A stretch of DNA of 64,000 nt from Nemania diffusa (lineage: Eukaryota > Ascomycota > Sordariomycetes > Xylariales > Xylariaceae): NCBI GenBank assembly GCA_038501195.1, contig JBBPUQ010000005.1, positions 124,001 to 188,000 of the forward strand, written 5' to 3'. The notes under the pieces are model-generated. The model did not search any database. It had not been told where the DNA came from and saw only the letters and a list, made by a program, of their open reading frames with translations. The number at the start of each line of letters is the position of its first letter. Positions within the stretch are counted from its first letter, which is position 1. The position numbers were made by a program, and so were the translations under genes. Shown here piece after piece: positions 45,984-61,000 of the stretch.

Positions 45984-48900
45984 ATAATTAAATTAAATAT
46001 TTTTAATATTTATTTATAAAGTTTATTTTAAAACTTTTATTTATTATATTATTTTAAAGTTTTTTTATATTAAATTATTAAATAATATTATATTAAAATT
46101 AATTATATATAAATTAAACTTTATATATATATTGTTTTTTATATAATTATTAAATATTATATATAATAGCTTTATAAATTTATTTTTATTTATATTTTTA
46201 ATTATTTTTTTATATTTTATATAAATTATATTTTTAATATAATTTTTATTTAAATATTAATAATTTTAAATATATAAATAATAAATAAATAAAAATATAA
46301 ATTTTTAAAAAAACAATAATTTAAATTTTATTTATTTTAATAATTTTTTTATAGTTTTTTTAAATTTAATTTTTATTAAAATTGCTTAAATAACATTATT
46401 TACAAAAGCTATTATATAAAATAATTTTATTTTTTTAAATAAAGTTTAATTAATTTATTATAATAGTTTTTTTTTAAAAGTTTTAAATTTAAAAATATAG
46501 TTTTTAATATTATATTATTTTTTTATTAATAAATAAAATAAACTTTAATAATATTATAAAAAAGAAATTTTAAAAATAGTAATAAAAAGTTATAATATTA
46601 TAAATTAATTAATATTAACTTAATTATTTAAATAAATTAAATAGCTTTATTATATAAATAAATAAATAATTTGATTTATTATTACTTTAAATTATTTTAT
46701 ATATATATATATAAGTAATTTTTTTATAAAAGAATTTTTAACTTTTTTGTTTTTTTTTTATTAATTTTTTATATAATATAGCTTTATTTATTTAAAGCTT
46801 TGTTTTTTTTATAAACTTTATATAATAGTTTATAAATTATTTATATTTATAAAATATAAAAAGTATTTTTAAATATTTTTGATAAAAAAACTAAATTATA
46901 ATAATTATTATAATAATATTAATATTTAAAAAATAAATTAATTTAATTTTTAATAAATTATAACTATTTATAATTATAAATAATAAATAACTTTTTTTAA
47001 CTTTTTATATAAAAACTAATATTTAAATATATTTTAAAAAAACTAGTTAAAATGTTTTAATTATTATAAAAATTAAAAAAAACAATAAATTAATTATTTT
47101 AGTTTTTTTAATAAAAAGCTTTTAAAATTAAATATAAAACTTTTCTTTTATATATAAATATTATATTTTAAATTAAAAAAACTTTGTTTAAAAAATTAAT
47201 TATTTATTAAAAAAATATATTATTAAATTATATAAATTTAAAAAATTAATTAATAAAAATACTTTTATTAATTTAATTAAATATTTTAATATTTTATTTT
47301 AAACAATAAAAATTAAATTTTTAATAATAAAAATATATTAATAATAAATTAAAAATTTATATAATTTAATTATATTATTTATTTAATATATAAAAACTTT
47401 TATTAATTAAATTAAAAAATTTAACAAAATTATAATTAATAAAAAAAAACAATTAAATTATTTAATAATAAATAATAATAAAAAATATATTTAAGTTTTA
47501 TATTAAATAAACTATTAATTATTTATTTTAAATCATAAAAATAATTATTAATAAATATAATTATATTTAAAAATTATAAAATAAAATTAATTAATATATT
47601 ATTAATTTATCTTTTTATAAAAAATAATTTTTTAAAATTTATTTAAATAAATAAAAAATTTTATAAATTAATTAAAATATTTATTTTTATTTTTTATAAT
47701 AATAAAAATAAAAATAATATTAAATTTAAAATATAGCTATATATTATAAAAAAATTAATTAATTATTAATAAAAATTAATTTATTAATAATATTATTAAA
47801 ATAATTAATATTAAAATTTATATAAATAATAAAGTTATTAATTATTTATTTTTATATTTAATTAAAAATTATTTTAATTAATTAATTATTATTAAAATAT
47901 TTTTTAATTATTTTAAATAAAATTATAAAAATATAAATATTAATAAAAAATTTAAATGAAAATATTTCTTTTTTAATTTTAATAATTATATTTTAATTAT
48001 TTTTTTTAATTTTAAAACTAATTTTATTTATTTAATTAAAAAAATTAAATTAAAAAAAAAATTTAAAAAAAATATTTTAAAAATAAATTATTTAATAAAT
48101 TATTAAATGTTTTTTTTATTTATTTAAATAATTATATTTTTTTTAATTAATATATTAAATTTTATATTTTATTAATTTATTAAATATATATAAATAATAA
48201 AGAATATAAAATTAATTAATTAGTTTTTTTTAATAATATTAATAAATTTAATTAATATATTATTTATAATAATATTAATAATATTTTAAAAAATATTATT
48301 AATAATAAAAGCAGTAATATTAAAATTAATTATATTAATATTAAAGTTTTAATAATTTAAAATTATAATATTTTAAATAATTTTAAATTATTAAAGCTAA
48401 TAAAAAAAAGCAAATATTTATAAAATATTATAATTATATTTATTAATTTTGATAATAAAACAAAAGTTTTAAAAAATATTATTATAAAAAAAATTAAAAT
48501 TTTTTTTTTTAAAAAAGTAATTTTAAATAAACTAAACTTTTATTTAAAAAAAATATTATAAAAAAATTATATAAATAATAAATTAAATTTAATAAATAAA
48601 TATTTAAAAAAATAATTTTTATTATATATATATATATTATAAATAATAATAAATTTTTATTAATTATTAAAAACTTTTTTAAAAATATAAAAATAAATAT
48701 ATATATAAATATAAATATATTATTTATAAAAAAAATTGTAAAAATATTAAACTTTTTAATAATTATTTAATTTTATTTTTAATTAATTTTTAAATATAAT
48801 AATAAAAAATAAAATTTATTAAAACTGTTTTATTAATATTTTTATAAATATAAAAAAAAAATTTTAAAAATATATTTTTAATAATAATATTTTTTTATAT

Positions 48901-51900
48901 TTATAAAATAATTATTAAAAAACTTTAGTTTTAAAAATATAATATATTTTTTAATTATTAAAAATATAAATTAATATTTCTATTTAATTATTTATTTAAT
49001 TAATATTTTAATTAAAATTTAGTTATAAATTAAATAAAAATATAATTTATAAATTTTAAATATTAAATAAATATAAATTATTTAAATATAAAGTTTTTTT
49101 TTAAAAAAAAAAATAATTATATTAATAAAAAAACATTAAAAAAAAATCAAATAATATTTTAAATTTTAATTATTAAATAATTTAACTTTATATAAAAAAA
49201 TATAGCTAAAATATAATATAATTTAAATAATCAATTAATTATTTTTTAAAATTTTTAAAAAAAAAACTTAAAAAAAAAATAAAAAAATTATTTTATAATA
49301 AAAAATTAACAATTTAAACTTTTATAAAATATAAAAAAATAAATTAAAATAATATAAAGTTTAACTTTTAATAAAAATAGCTAATATTATTATTATTATT
49401 TTTAATATATTAATTATATATAATAATTTTATATAATAAATATAAATTATTATTATTTATAAAATTAATATATTTTTTAAAAATAAAAATAAAAAAGTTT
49501 TATAAAAAAATTTTATAAATAATTTTTAAAAAATATTATAATTTATTATATAAATTTAATAAAATAAACTTTAATATTTTTTTATTTTAATAATTTAAAA
49601 TTAATTATAAAATAAAATTTATTAAAAATAAAACTTTTAATAATTTTTAATATAATTTTTTATATAAAATATTATTAAATAAATTAAAAATAATTTATAA
49701 ATATTTAATTAATAATTTATAAATAAATTTTTTTTAATTTAATAATATATTTTATATTTTTTTAATATTATTTATAAAAAAATTAAAAAAAAAGTTAAAA
49801 TTTTATATAAATTATTAAAAATTTAATAAATTAATAAAAAAAAACAAATATTTTATATTTTTAATTAAAAAAATATTGTTATAACTTTTTAAAATTAATA
49901 TATTTATTAAATTAAATATAAAATTTAAATAAAAAAATTAAATAATTTTTTATATATATTATAAATTTTTTAATTATAAAATATTTTTATTTAATTTAAT
50001 TAATATTTTTATTATATTTTAAAATTATATTAATAATATATTATTTAATTATTTAAATAATTTTTATAATATATATATAAATAATATTTTTATTTATTTA
50101 ATTAATTTTAAAAATTATTAAAAATATATATAATTAATATTATAATAATTATATATTATTAAATTTTAAATAAATTTTAAAAAATTTAAATTTTATATTA
50201 TAAAAATTAAATTTTTAAAATATATTATTAATATAAACAATATTTAAATTAATTTAATTAAAATAAAAATAATAAAAAATTAAAAAGTTTTTATTATTAT
50301 AAAAAGTTTATAAAAAATTATAACTAAATTATTAAATTTATAATATAATTAATAAAAAAAATTAACTTTTTTATAAATTAATAAATATAATTAAATATTT
50401 TTATAATTAAAAAAAGTTTTTATATTTTATTTAATATTATAATATTATAAATATAATTTATTTATTAAAATTAAAATTGATATTTTTAATAATATAATTA
50501 TAAATATTTTATTATAAAAATATAAAAATAATTAATATTTAATTATATATTATTTTAAAATTTTATATAATATTAAATTAAATTATAAAATTTTTAATAA
50601 AAAAATATTTATAATATTTTTAACTTTTAAAAAATAATAATTTAAATTAATTAATAATTATATTAAACTATTTTTAATAATAATTAATTATTAAATTTTA
50701 TAATATTTTAATTAAAAATAATATATAAATTTATAATAAATAAAATAAATAAAACTATTTATAAAATATAATTTTTATATTATTTATTGTTTTAAAAAAT
50801 AATATATTAATTAATATTTTATTAAAAAAATATAAAAATATTTAATAATTTTTAAATTTATAAATAATTTATTAAATTAAATTATTTGTTATAAAGTTAT
50901 AAAAAAATATAAAAGTTTTATTAAATTTTTAATTAATTATAAAAATATTTAAAAAAAAATAAAAAAAACTTTAATATAAAAATTTAATATAAAAAAATTA
51001 TTTTTAATAATAATAATTTATAATAATTAATTAATAATTTTATTATTTATAATAAAAAATATATAATTTTTAACTTTTTATATTTATATATATAATTTAT
51101 TTAAAAAATATATAATAAAATATTTAATATATATTTAAAAAAAAAATATATATATAAACTTTTTATAAAATATTATTAATAGTTTAAATTTAAAAAAAAG
51201 TATAATATATATATTTTTAATTATATAAAATATTATTTTATAAAAGTTTTATATAATTAAATATTTAATAAATTTTATTATTTTTTTATTTTAAATTATA
51301 TTTAAAAATATTTAATTATAAATTTTAAATAAATATTTAAAGATAAATATAGTTATAGTAATATATTAATTATAATAAATTAATTAAAAAAAAATATACA
51401 TTATATTATATATTATATAAATAATTATAAAAAATGTTATATAAATATATTATAAAAGTTTTTTTAATATTTTTAAAATATTAATTATATTAATTTTTAA
51501 TAAAAAGTTTTAGTTTATATTTATTTTTATAAATAAATTATATAAAATTATAAAAGTTTATTATATTTTAATATTTATAAATTATTATAAAATGAAAAAA
51601 TAAATTAAAATTATAAATAAATATTTAAATTAATAATTTTAATTTTATATTAATTATTATTAAAATAATTATTTTAAATAAATTTTAATTATAAATTATA
51701 TATAAATATTATTACTTTATAAATTTATTAAATTATTATTTTATAAAATTAAAATTAAATTTTTAATATTATTTTATTTTAATTAAAAAAATTATATAAT
51801 TTATAAATTTTATTAAAAAAAAAGTAAATATATATAATATTATATAATTATATAAACTAATAAAAAATATTAAAATTTTAATTTTAATATAAATAATATA

Positions 51901-51904
51901 ATAT

Positions 51905-52044
51905 TGTTATAATTATAATAATTAATAATTTATTAATATAAGTTTTTTAAATATTAAGTTTAATAATTTAATATTTTATATTTTTTTAATATTATATAAA
52001 AAATATATTTTAATAATTTAAAAGCTTAAACTTTAAATGTAACA
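51905..52044. repeat. 140-nt direct repeat, left
   Basis: TGTTA...TAACA ends. Aligns with 52299-52438 over its whole length. Confidence 0.75.
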
Positions 52045-52298
52045 TTATATTAAGTTATTTAAAAGCTATAAATTTAAAATATAATAAAAAAATAAATATA
52101 TAACTTTTTAATATTTATTAATAACTAAGTTTCATTTTTGTTTATAAATAATATAAATATAAATAAATAAATATTTTTAAGTTTAATTATAAAGTTAACA
52201 TTAATTAAAAATTAATTAGTTTTATTAAATCGAAATTAGCTTTTATATATATATATATATTATATAAAAGTTAATTATAAAAAAAAGTAATATAATGT

Positions 52299-52438
52299 TA
52301 TTATAATTATAATAATTAATAATTTATTAATATAAGTTTTTTAAATATTAAATTTAATAATTTAACATTTTATACTTTTTTAATATTATATAAAAGATAT
52401 ATTTTAATAGTTTAAAAGTTTAAACTTTAAATATAATA
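52299..52438. repeat. 140-nt direct repeat, right
   Basis: The same 140 nt with additional C-to-T and G-to-A type changes. Confidence 0.75.
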
Positions 52439-53084
52439 AATAATTAATAAACTTTTAAATAAATTTAATTATTTAATAATATAATAAATATATAAAACTT
52501 TTTTAAAAAAAAATAATATATTTATATTATAAGTTTTTTTATTTTAAAAAATTATAAATTAATATTATATTAATTAATTACAAAAGTATTTTAATAGTTT
52601 ATTAATAAAATAAAATATTTAAACTTAAAAATAAAAAAAAATTTAAAATAAAAAAAATATATATAATATATTTATATTATTAAAAATTATAATATTAAAT
52701 TAATTAAAAAAACTAAAATGTTAATAATAAATAATATTATAATAAAAACGTTTAAAATAATTTTATATTATTAAAAAAGTTTATAATAATAATTTAAATA
52801 TAATAAAATTATTATTAAAATTAAAAAATTAACTATAAATAATTTAAAATAATATTATTAAAAAATTTTATAAAAATAACAGTTTGTTAATTTTATAAAA
52901 AAAAAAAAATATATAAAAAATATATTTAAAATATAATATTAAAAAAAATAATAATATTTATATATAAAAAAGCTATATTATAATTTAAAAAAAAAAGTTT
53001 AATAATTAATAATATAATAAATATTTAAAATAATTTTTTTTTTATTAAAAAATAATTAATTAAAATTTATATATTTAATTTTTA

Positions 53085-56000
53085 TAATTTATAAATAAGT
53101 TTATTATATTAAATTTATAAAAAAAGTAAAGTGTTAAATAAATAAAGTTATATTATATAAAAAATTTATAAAAAAAAAAAAAAAAAAAGTTAAAAATTTT
53201 TTTATATAAAAATTATTTATATATATATATAAAATAGTTTAAAATAACAATAAATAAATTATTTATTTATTTAAATAATTAATAGTTTTGATATTAATTA
53301 ATTTATAATTACTTTTTTTTAATAAATTATAATAAGCTTTTTTTATAATTAATATTATTAAATTTTAATAATAATATATTTTAAATATATTTTATATATA
53401 TATATATATTTTTTTTTTATATAATTAATAAATTATTACTAATATAAAAACTTTTAATAATATAATTTTATATTATTTATAATTATTGATTTAATTTTAA
53501 AAAAAGTTTTATTATATTTTAATTATTATTATAAAAAGTTTTTAATAATATAAAATTATTTTTAAAGTTTTTACTATAATATTATTTATTATTAATATTT
53601 TATTTTTTTTAATTAATTTAATATTATAATTTTTAATAATATAATTATATTATATATATTTTTTTTCTTTTAAACTTTTTTTTTTATTTTTAAATTTAAA
53701 TATTTTATTTTTAAAACTATTAACTTTTTAATTTATTAATAAATTATTAAAATATTTTTATAAATAATTAATATAATATTAATTTATTAATTATTATAAT
53801 AATAAAACTTATAATATAAATATATTATTATTATTTTTTAATATTTTATATATTTATTATATTATAAAATAATTAAATTTATTTAAAAGTTTTTTAATAT
53901 TTTAAAATTGTTGTTTTTTTAATATAAATATATAATTGTTTATATTAAAATTAAAATTATAATATTTTTAATTAATTTATTTAATTATATAGTTTTAAAT
54001 ATATTTTAAACTTTTTTTAATAAAATTTATAAATTATGTAATTTTTTTTATTTTGTTTTATATATTTATTTATAATATTGTTTTAATTATTAATAAATAT
54101 TTAAATTTTTTTTAAATTATATAGTTTTTTTAATTAAAATAAAATAATATAAAAAATTTTATTTTAATTTTATAAAATAATAAAACTTATATATAATTTA
54201 TTATAAAAATTTATTTAAAATAATTATTTTAATAATAATTAATATAAAATTAAAATTATTAGTTTAAATATTTATTTATAGTTTTAATTTATTAAATAAT
54301 TTTATAATAATTTATAAATATTAATGTAATTAATTTTTTAAAAACTTTAAAAAAACATTTATAATATATTTATATAATATTTTTTATAGTTATTTTTATA
54401 ATATAAAATATAATTTATATATTTTTTTTTAAATAGTTTGTTATAATTAATATATTATTAAAACTATATTGATTTTTAAATATTTATTTAAAATTAATAA
54501 TTAAATATTATTATATATAATTTAAAATAAAAAAATAATATAAATTTATTAAATATTTTATTATATAAAACTTTTATAAAATAATATTTAATATAATTAA
54601 TAATATATATATTATAATTATTTTTAAAATTAAATTATTAATAATATTTTATAAAAACTTTATATATATATTTTTTTTTAAATATATTAAAAATATTTTA
54701 TTATATATTTTTTAAATAAATTAAATATAAAAATATAAAAAATTAATAATTATAAATTTTTTATTAAAAATAATTAAATTATTAATTATTTATTATAAAT
54801 TATTTTTATTAAAAATAATTTTTTTATAATATATTTTTATATTAAAGTTTTTTTTATTTTTTTAAAATATTGTTATAATTAATTAAAAATTTAATAAAGT
54901 TTTTATATTTTTTTATAATTTTATAATAAATAATTTAATTTATTTAATTATTTATATAAATATATTATAAATAAAATTATTTATTAATTAAAAAATTATT
55001 AAATATTTTTATGTTTTTTTTTTTTTTTTTTATATAGAATAAAATTTTTATATTTTTTTATTAATATATTAATTAATATATATATTTTTTTTTAAAATAA
55101 TATAATATAAAAGTTATATTTTATAAATAGTTTAATTTATTTTATTTATTATAAATTTAAATATTATTTTCAAAAAAAAAATTTTAAAATTTAATAATTA
55201 ATTATTATAAAAAATAATTTAAATAATTTATAAATTAATAATATTATAAATATTTTTTTATTAAAAATTTTATAATTTAATTTAATATTTTATAAAATTT
55301 TAAAATAATAAATAATTAAATATTATTTATTATTATATTTTTATAATAATATATTAATAATTATATTATTAATAATATTTATTTTAATTTTTATATATAA
55401 ATTATATTTATTATATTATAATATTAAATAAAACATTAATATTTTTTTTAATTATATAAAAATTTAATTATATTTTTAAATTTATAAAAAAATTATGTTT
55501 TTTTTAATTAATTATATTATAAAAATAATAGTTTTATTATAATTTTTAATAAATATTTTATAAAAATTATAAAATTTTTAAAAAAATTATATTTTTTTTA
55601 TAATAATAAAACATTTTAATTTTTTATTATATTTATTTTAATTAAATTAATTTAAATATTATTTATATTAATAATATATTTTAAAAATTTAAATTTTTTT
55701 AAATTTATTTAAAATTTTATAATATATAATTATTATAATATAAATTATATATATTTTTTATAATTTTTTATATTATTAAAATAAATAAAAATATTATTTA
55801 TATATTAATTATATAAATTATTTTAAATAATTAAATAATATATTTTTAATATATTTTTAAAATATAATAAATTTATAAATTAAATTAAATAAAAATATTT
55901 TATATTTAAAAAATTTATAATATATATAAAAAATTATTAAATGTTTATATTTAAATTTTATATATATTTAATTAAATATTTATTATATATTTAATTTAAT

Positions 56001-58070
56001 AAATATATTAATTTTAAATAATTATAATAATATTTTTTAATTTAAAATAAAAAATATATTTCTTTTTTTATTAATTTGTTAAATTTATAATAATTTATAT
56101 AAAATTTTAATTTTTTATTAAATTTTTTTATAAATAATATTAATAATATATAAAAAATATTATTAAATTTAATAAAGTTTTTATATAAATTATTAATTAA
56201 ATATTTATAAATTATTTTTAATTTATTTAAAAATATTTTATATAAAAAATTATATTAAAAATTATTAAAAAGTTTATTTTTTATAAATTTAATTTTATAG
56301 ATTATTTTTAATTTATAAAATAATAAAATATTAAAATTAATTTTATTAAATATATATAATAAATTATAATATTTTTAAAAAAATATTTATAACGTTTTTT
56401 TTTTAAAAAGTTTTTTTTTTTATTTTTAATAAATTTATTAATTTTATAAAAAATAATAATTTATATTTATTATATAAAATTATTTTAAAAAATTAATATA
56501 TTAAAAATAGTTATATTAAAATTAATTATTTTTATAAATAACTTAATTTTATATTATTTTAATTTATTGTTTTATATTTTATAAAATTTTATATTATTTA
56601 TTTTTTATTATAATATAATTTTTTTATTTTTTTATTAAACTTTTTTTTTTTTTATTTTTATTAAAATATAAAAATTATTATTTAAATTATATTATATTTT
56701 ATTTAAACTTTTTTTAATAAAGTTTAATTATTTAATAATAAATATTAAAAATATTATTTAATTTTTTTTAATATTTTTTTATTATTATAAATATTTTTGT
56801 TTTTTTTTAATTAATTTTATATTTTATTAATTTATATTAATTTAATATTTTAAACTTTTAAATTATATTTTTATTTAATTTATATTTAAGTTTTAATTAA
56901 AATAATAATTTAAAAAATAATTAAATAAAAATATTATTTAATTTTTATAATAATTAAAAAATATATTATATTTTTTAAACTAAAACTTTTTAATAATAAT
57001 TTTATAAATTTATAAAAATATTATTATTAAAAATATATTTTTAAAGTTTTTTTTTATATTTATAAAAATAATAAAAAAAAAGTTTAATATTTTTATAATT
57101 TTTTTACTAAATAATATATTTATATTTATATATATATTTATTTTTATATTTTTAAAAGAAATTTTAATAATTAATAAAAGTTTATTATTATTTATAATAT
57201 ATATATAATAAAAGCTTTTTTTTTAAATATTTATTTATTAAATTTAATTTATTATTTATAATATTTTTTTATAATATTTTTATTTTTTTAATTCTTTTTA
57301 TAATAATATTTTTTAAAGTTTTTATTTTATTATAAAAATTAATAAATATAATTATAATTATTTATAAATATGTTTTTTTTTTAATATTATTTAAAAAATA
57401 ATTTTTTAATATATGTTTTTTTTATTAATAATTAAAATATTTGTTTTTTTTAATTAATTTTAATAATTTAAAATTATTTAAAAAGTTATAGTTTTTTATA
57501 ATTAAAATTTTATTAATATTGTTATTTATTTTAATATTATTATTTTTATTATAAATATTATATAAAATTAATTTAATTATATTATTAAAAAAAATTAATT
57601 AATTAATTTTATATTTAATATTATATTTTTTATTATTTATATATATTTAATAAATTAATTAAATATAAAAATAAATATTTAATAATTTTATTATTAATAT
57701 AAATTTTAATATTAATTATTTTTATAATTTTATTAATAAATTAATATTTATTAATAATTAATTAATTTTTTATAATATATAATTATATTTTCAATTTAAT
57801 ATTGTTTTTATTTTTATTATTATAAAAAATAAATATAAATATTTTAATTAATTTATAAAATTTTTTATTGATTTAAATAAATTTTAAAATATTATTTTTA
57901 TAAAAAAATAAGTTTATAATATATTAATTAGTTTTATTTAATAATAGCTACTTTTAACTTTTAAAGTAAATAATTAATAATTTATTTAAAATAAAAATTA
58001 AAAACAAGTTTTTTATTATTATTTTTTATTAAATAGTTTAGTTGTTAAATTAATGATTTAATAAAACTTA
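53085..58070 (-). mobile_element. RIP-degraded repeat, copy Y (inverted)
   Basis: Reverse-complement counterpart of copy X, and colinear with it. Local indels include a ~80-nt gap opposite 51480-51570 of X. The tail ends of X and Y meet near 53.05 kb. The end block 53085-53320 matches 46590-46860 in inverted orientation. The other end, near 58.07 kb, is the limit of similarity I could follow. No coding frame remains. Confidence 0.72.
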
Positions 58071-61000
58071 TATATATGCATTAAGTATATATAATTAAAA
58101 CTTAAACTAGGACTTTTATTAAATAACTAAAAAAATAAAAAATATAAAGATTTATTAAAATTTATAAAATTTATAAATTTTATATATATATATATAAAAA
58201 TAATTTATATATAATTTTTTTAGTTATATTTTTTTTTATACAATATATATATAAATTAATATAAAACTTTAAAATTTAAAAATAAACTTTAAATTTTATA
58301 AATTATTTTAAATCTTTTTATATATATATATATATAAAATTTTATTAATACTAATTAATAATTATAAAATATAATTATAAATTAATAAAATAAAAAAATA
58401 AAAATTAATTATTGTTAAAAATAACTTTTATATTTTTTTTATTTTTTTTTATATAAAAAGTAAATTATTATTTATATTAATTAGTTAAAAAAATATCGAA
58501 TTAACTATTAAATAAAAAAAACTTAACTATTATAAAATTAAAATTGATTTTATATAATAGTTTAATTATTTTTATATAAAAATTAACAAAACTATAAACT
58601 ATTTTATATATTTATTTTTTTAATTATTTTATTTATTTTATTTTTTTTTACTTTATTATTTTCTATAACTATATTAATATTTGTAACAAAAATAACTATA
58701 GCAGCTATAGCTATAACAGCTAAATAAACTTAAAACAATAAATTAACAGCTTTATATAATAAAAATAAATTTATATATAAAAATATAGTTAAAAGTAATA
58801 ATATTTAAATAAAAATTTAAAAAAAACAAATCGATTTTAAATATTAAAATATAACTATTAACTTTAATTAATTTATTAAACTTTTATAATTAATAATATA
58901 TTTTATAAAATATTTATAAAATTATATATAATTAAAAATTAAAAGTAAATAATTTATAAAAATATTTATAATAAATTTTAATAATTAAATAAAACTAATA
59001 TTAATAAATACTAGTTATATATTTTAAAAAAAATTTATTGTTATTATTAAAAACAATAAAAATATTAAAATATATAAAAAATTATTTAAAAACAAACTTT
59101 TATATATTATTAAAAAATATATAAATAAAAATAATAAAAACTTAAATAATAATATATTTATATAAATAGTTTTAATATTTATATTAATAAATATATTAAA
59201 ACTTTTAGTTATATAAATAAATTATTTAATATTATAACTAATTATATTAAAACTAATAATATTAATATATATTTTAATATTTAATATAAATAATTAAATA
59301 TTTTTTTTTTTTATATAAACAAAAACTTAAAAATTTATATTTACTTTTAAAATTTTTATTATATATTTTATATTTTTATTTATATATAAAAATCAATTAT
59401 ATAAACTTTTTTTTATTTAAATTATTTATAATAATTTAATTGAAATAATTTAATTTATTATATTTACTAAAATATAATAATTTAATTAAAACTATAGCAA
59501 TAAATTATATAATATATTATATAATAAAATTTAAATTTTTATTTTAATATATTATTAATTTAAAATTATTAAAAAACAATATTATATAATATTTTTTTTT
59601 ATATTAAAAAAAAAAGCTAAATAATATTATTTTAATTATATTAGTTTAATATATAAATAAAACAAAATTTATATAATATTTAATAATTATTTTAATATAA
59701 TAATTAATTATAATTAATATTAAATTAATTAAATTATTATTATTTTTATATAAATAAAATAAAATAATTTAATAAAAATAATATTTAAAATATTAAAAAT
59801 TATAATTAATAAATTTTAATTTATATAATATATTTTAAAATTTAACTATTATAAAAAAATATTATTTTATATAATAATTATATAAATATATTTTAATATA
59901 TTTAAGTTTAAATTTGTTTTAATTAATTAAAAATTTATATATAAAGTTTTATTTTTTAATTTATAAATAATATTGCAAATTTTTTTTAATTAAAAAATAA
60001 ATTATTATTATATAATAAATGTTTATTTTATTAATAAATAATATAATATTAAATATTTAAAATAATTATATAGTTATAGTTTTAAAAAAAACTTTTGTTA
60101 AAAATTACAGCAATTATATAATAAAAATAATAAAAATAATAAAAAATACTTTATTTGTAAAAAATTTAATTATTAATTTATTAATTACAATTAATAAAAA
60201 AAATCAAAAATAAAAAAACAATATTTTATTATATATAATATTTTAAAATAAAAAATTTTATTATATAAAAAATATAATATATTTATATTAAATTATAAAA
60301 ATAATAAAAACTTTTTATATAATAATAAATTTAATAATAATTTAAATTTTAAAATTAAAAATAAAATAGTTTAATTTTTAATAAATTTAATATATTTTTA
60401 TTATATAACAAAAAAAAATATATATATTTAAAACTAAATATTAATATTAAACAATTTTTATTTAAATAGTTAATATAATATAAAATATTAAAATATTTTA
60501 TAAAATATTAATATAATAAAAGTTTTAACTATTAAAAAAATTTAAACTAAAACTTTTATATAAAAAAACTTTTTTATATAAATAAATTAAACTTTAAATA
60601 ATTTAATAACTTAATTTAATAATATAAAAAGTTTTAAAGCTATAAATATTATAATAATTTTAATATTAATTAAATCGATTAAATTTTATATTTTAAATAT
60701 ATTAACTTTATTTTTACTATTATTATAAAATATAAATCGATTATATATTTATTTTAATAATATATAAAATATAATTATATAATAAAATAATATAATAATA
60801 TTAATTATATAAAAATAAAAATATTTATTTTTTAATATTAATTAATTAAAAATTATAGATTATTTTATAAAATAAAAATTTTAAAAGTTATATTATTAAT
60901 TTAAATATTTTTATATAAAAAAATTTATAAAATTATTACAAAAAGCTAAATATAATAATATTAATATTTTAATATTTTAAAAAATTTAAAATTTTTATTA

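Larger units (their letters stand above)
51905..52438. mobile_element. TRIM-like insertion with 140-nt terminal direct repeats
   Basis: Two 140-nt direct repeats, 51905-52044 and 52299-52438, enclose 254 bp. The left copy begins TGTTATAATT and ends TGTAACA; the right copy begins TATTATAATT and ends TATAATA, as RIP would leave it. The whole segment is absent from the inverted sister copy Y, which supports insertion. Its size and structure fit a terminal-repeat retrotransposon in miniature. Flanks are AATAT and AATAA, so a target duplication is not clear. Confidence 0.7.
46590..53050 (+). mobile_element. RIP-degraded repeat, copy X
   Basis: Colinear with the reverse complement of 53085-58070. 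Pairs I could align by eye are 47560-48000 with 57560-57960, 49500-51340 with 54470-56400, 51340-51900 with 53960-54470, and 52450-52780 with 53500-53890. A ~270-nt terminal block at 46590-46860 is also repeated, inverted, at 53085-53320, so it probably is an LTR-like end. No coding frame is left. A 534-bp insertion (51905-52438) has no counterpart in copy Y. Confidence 0.75.
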
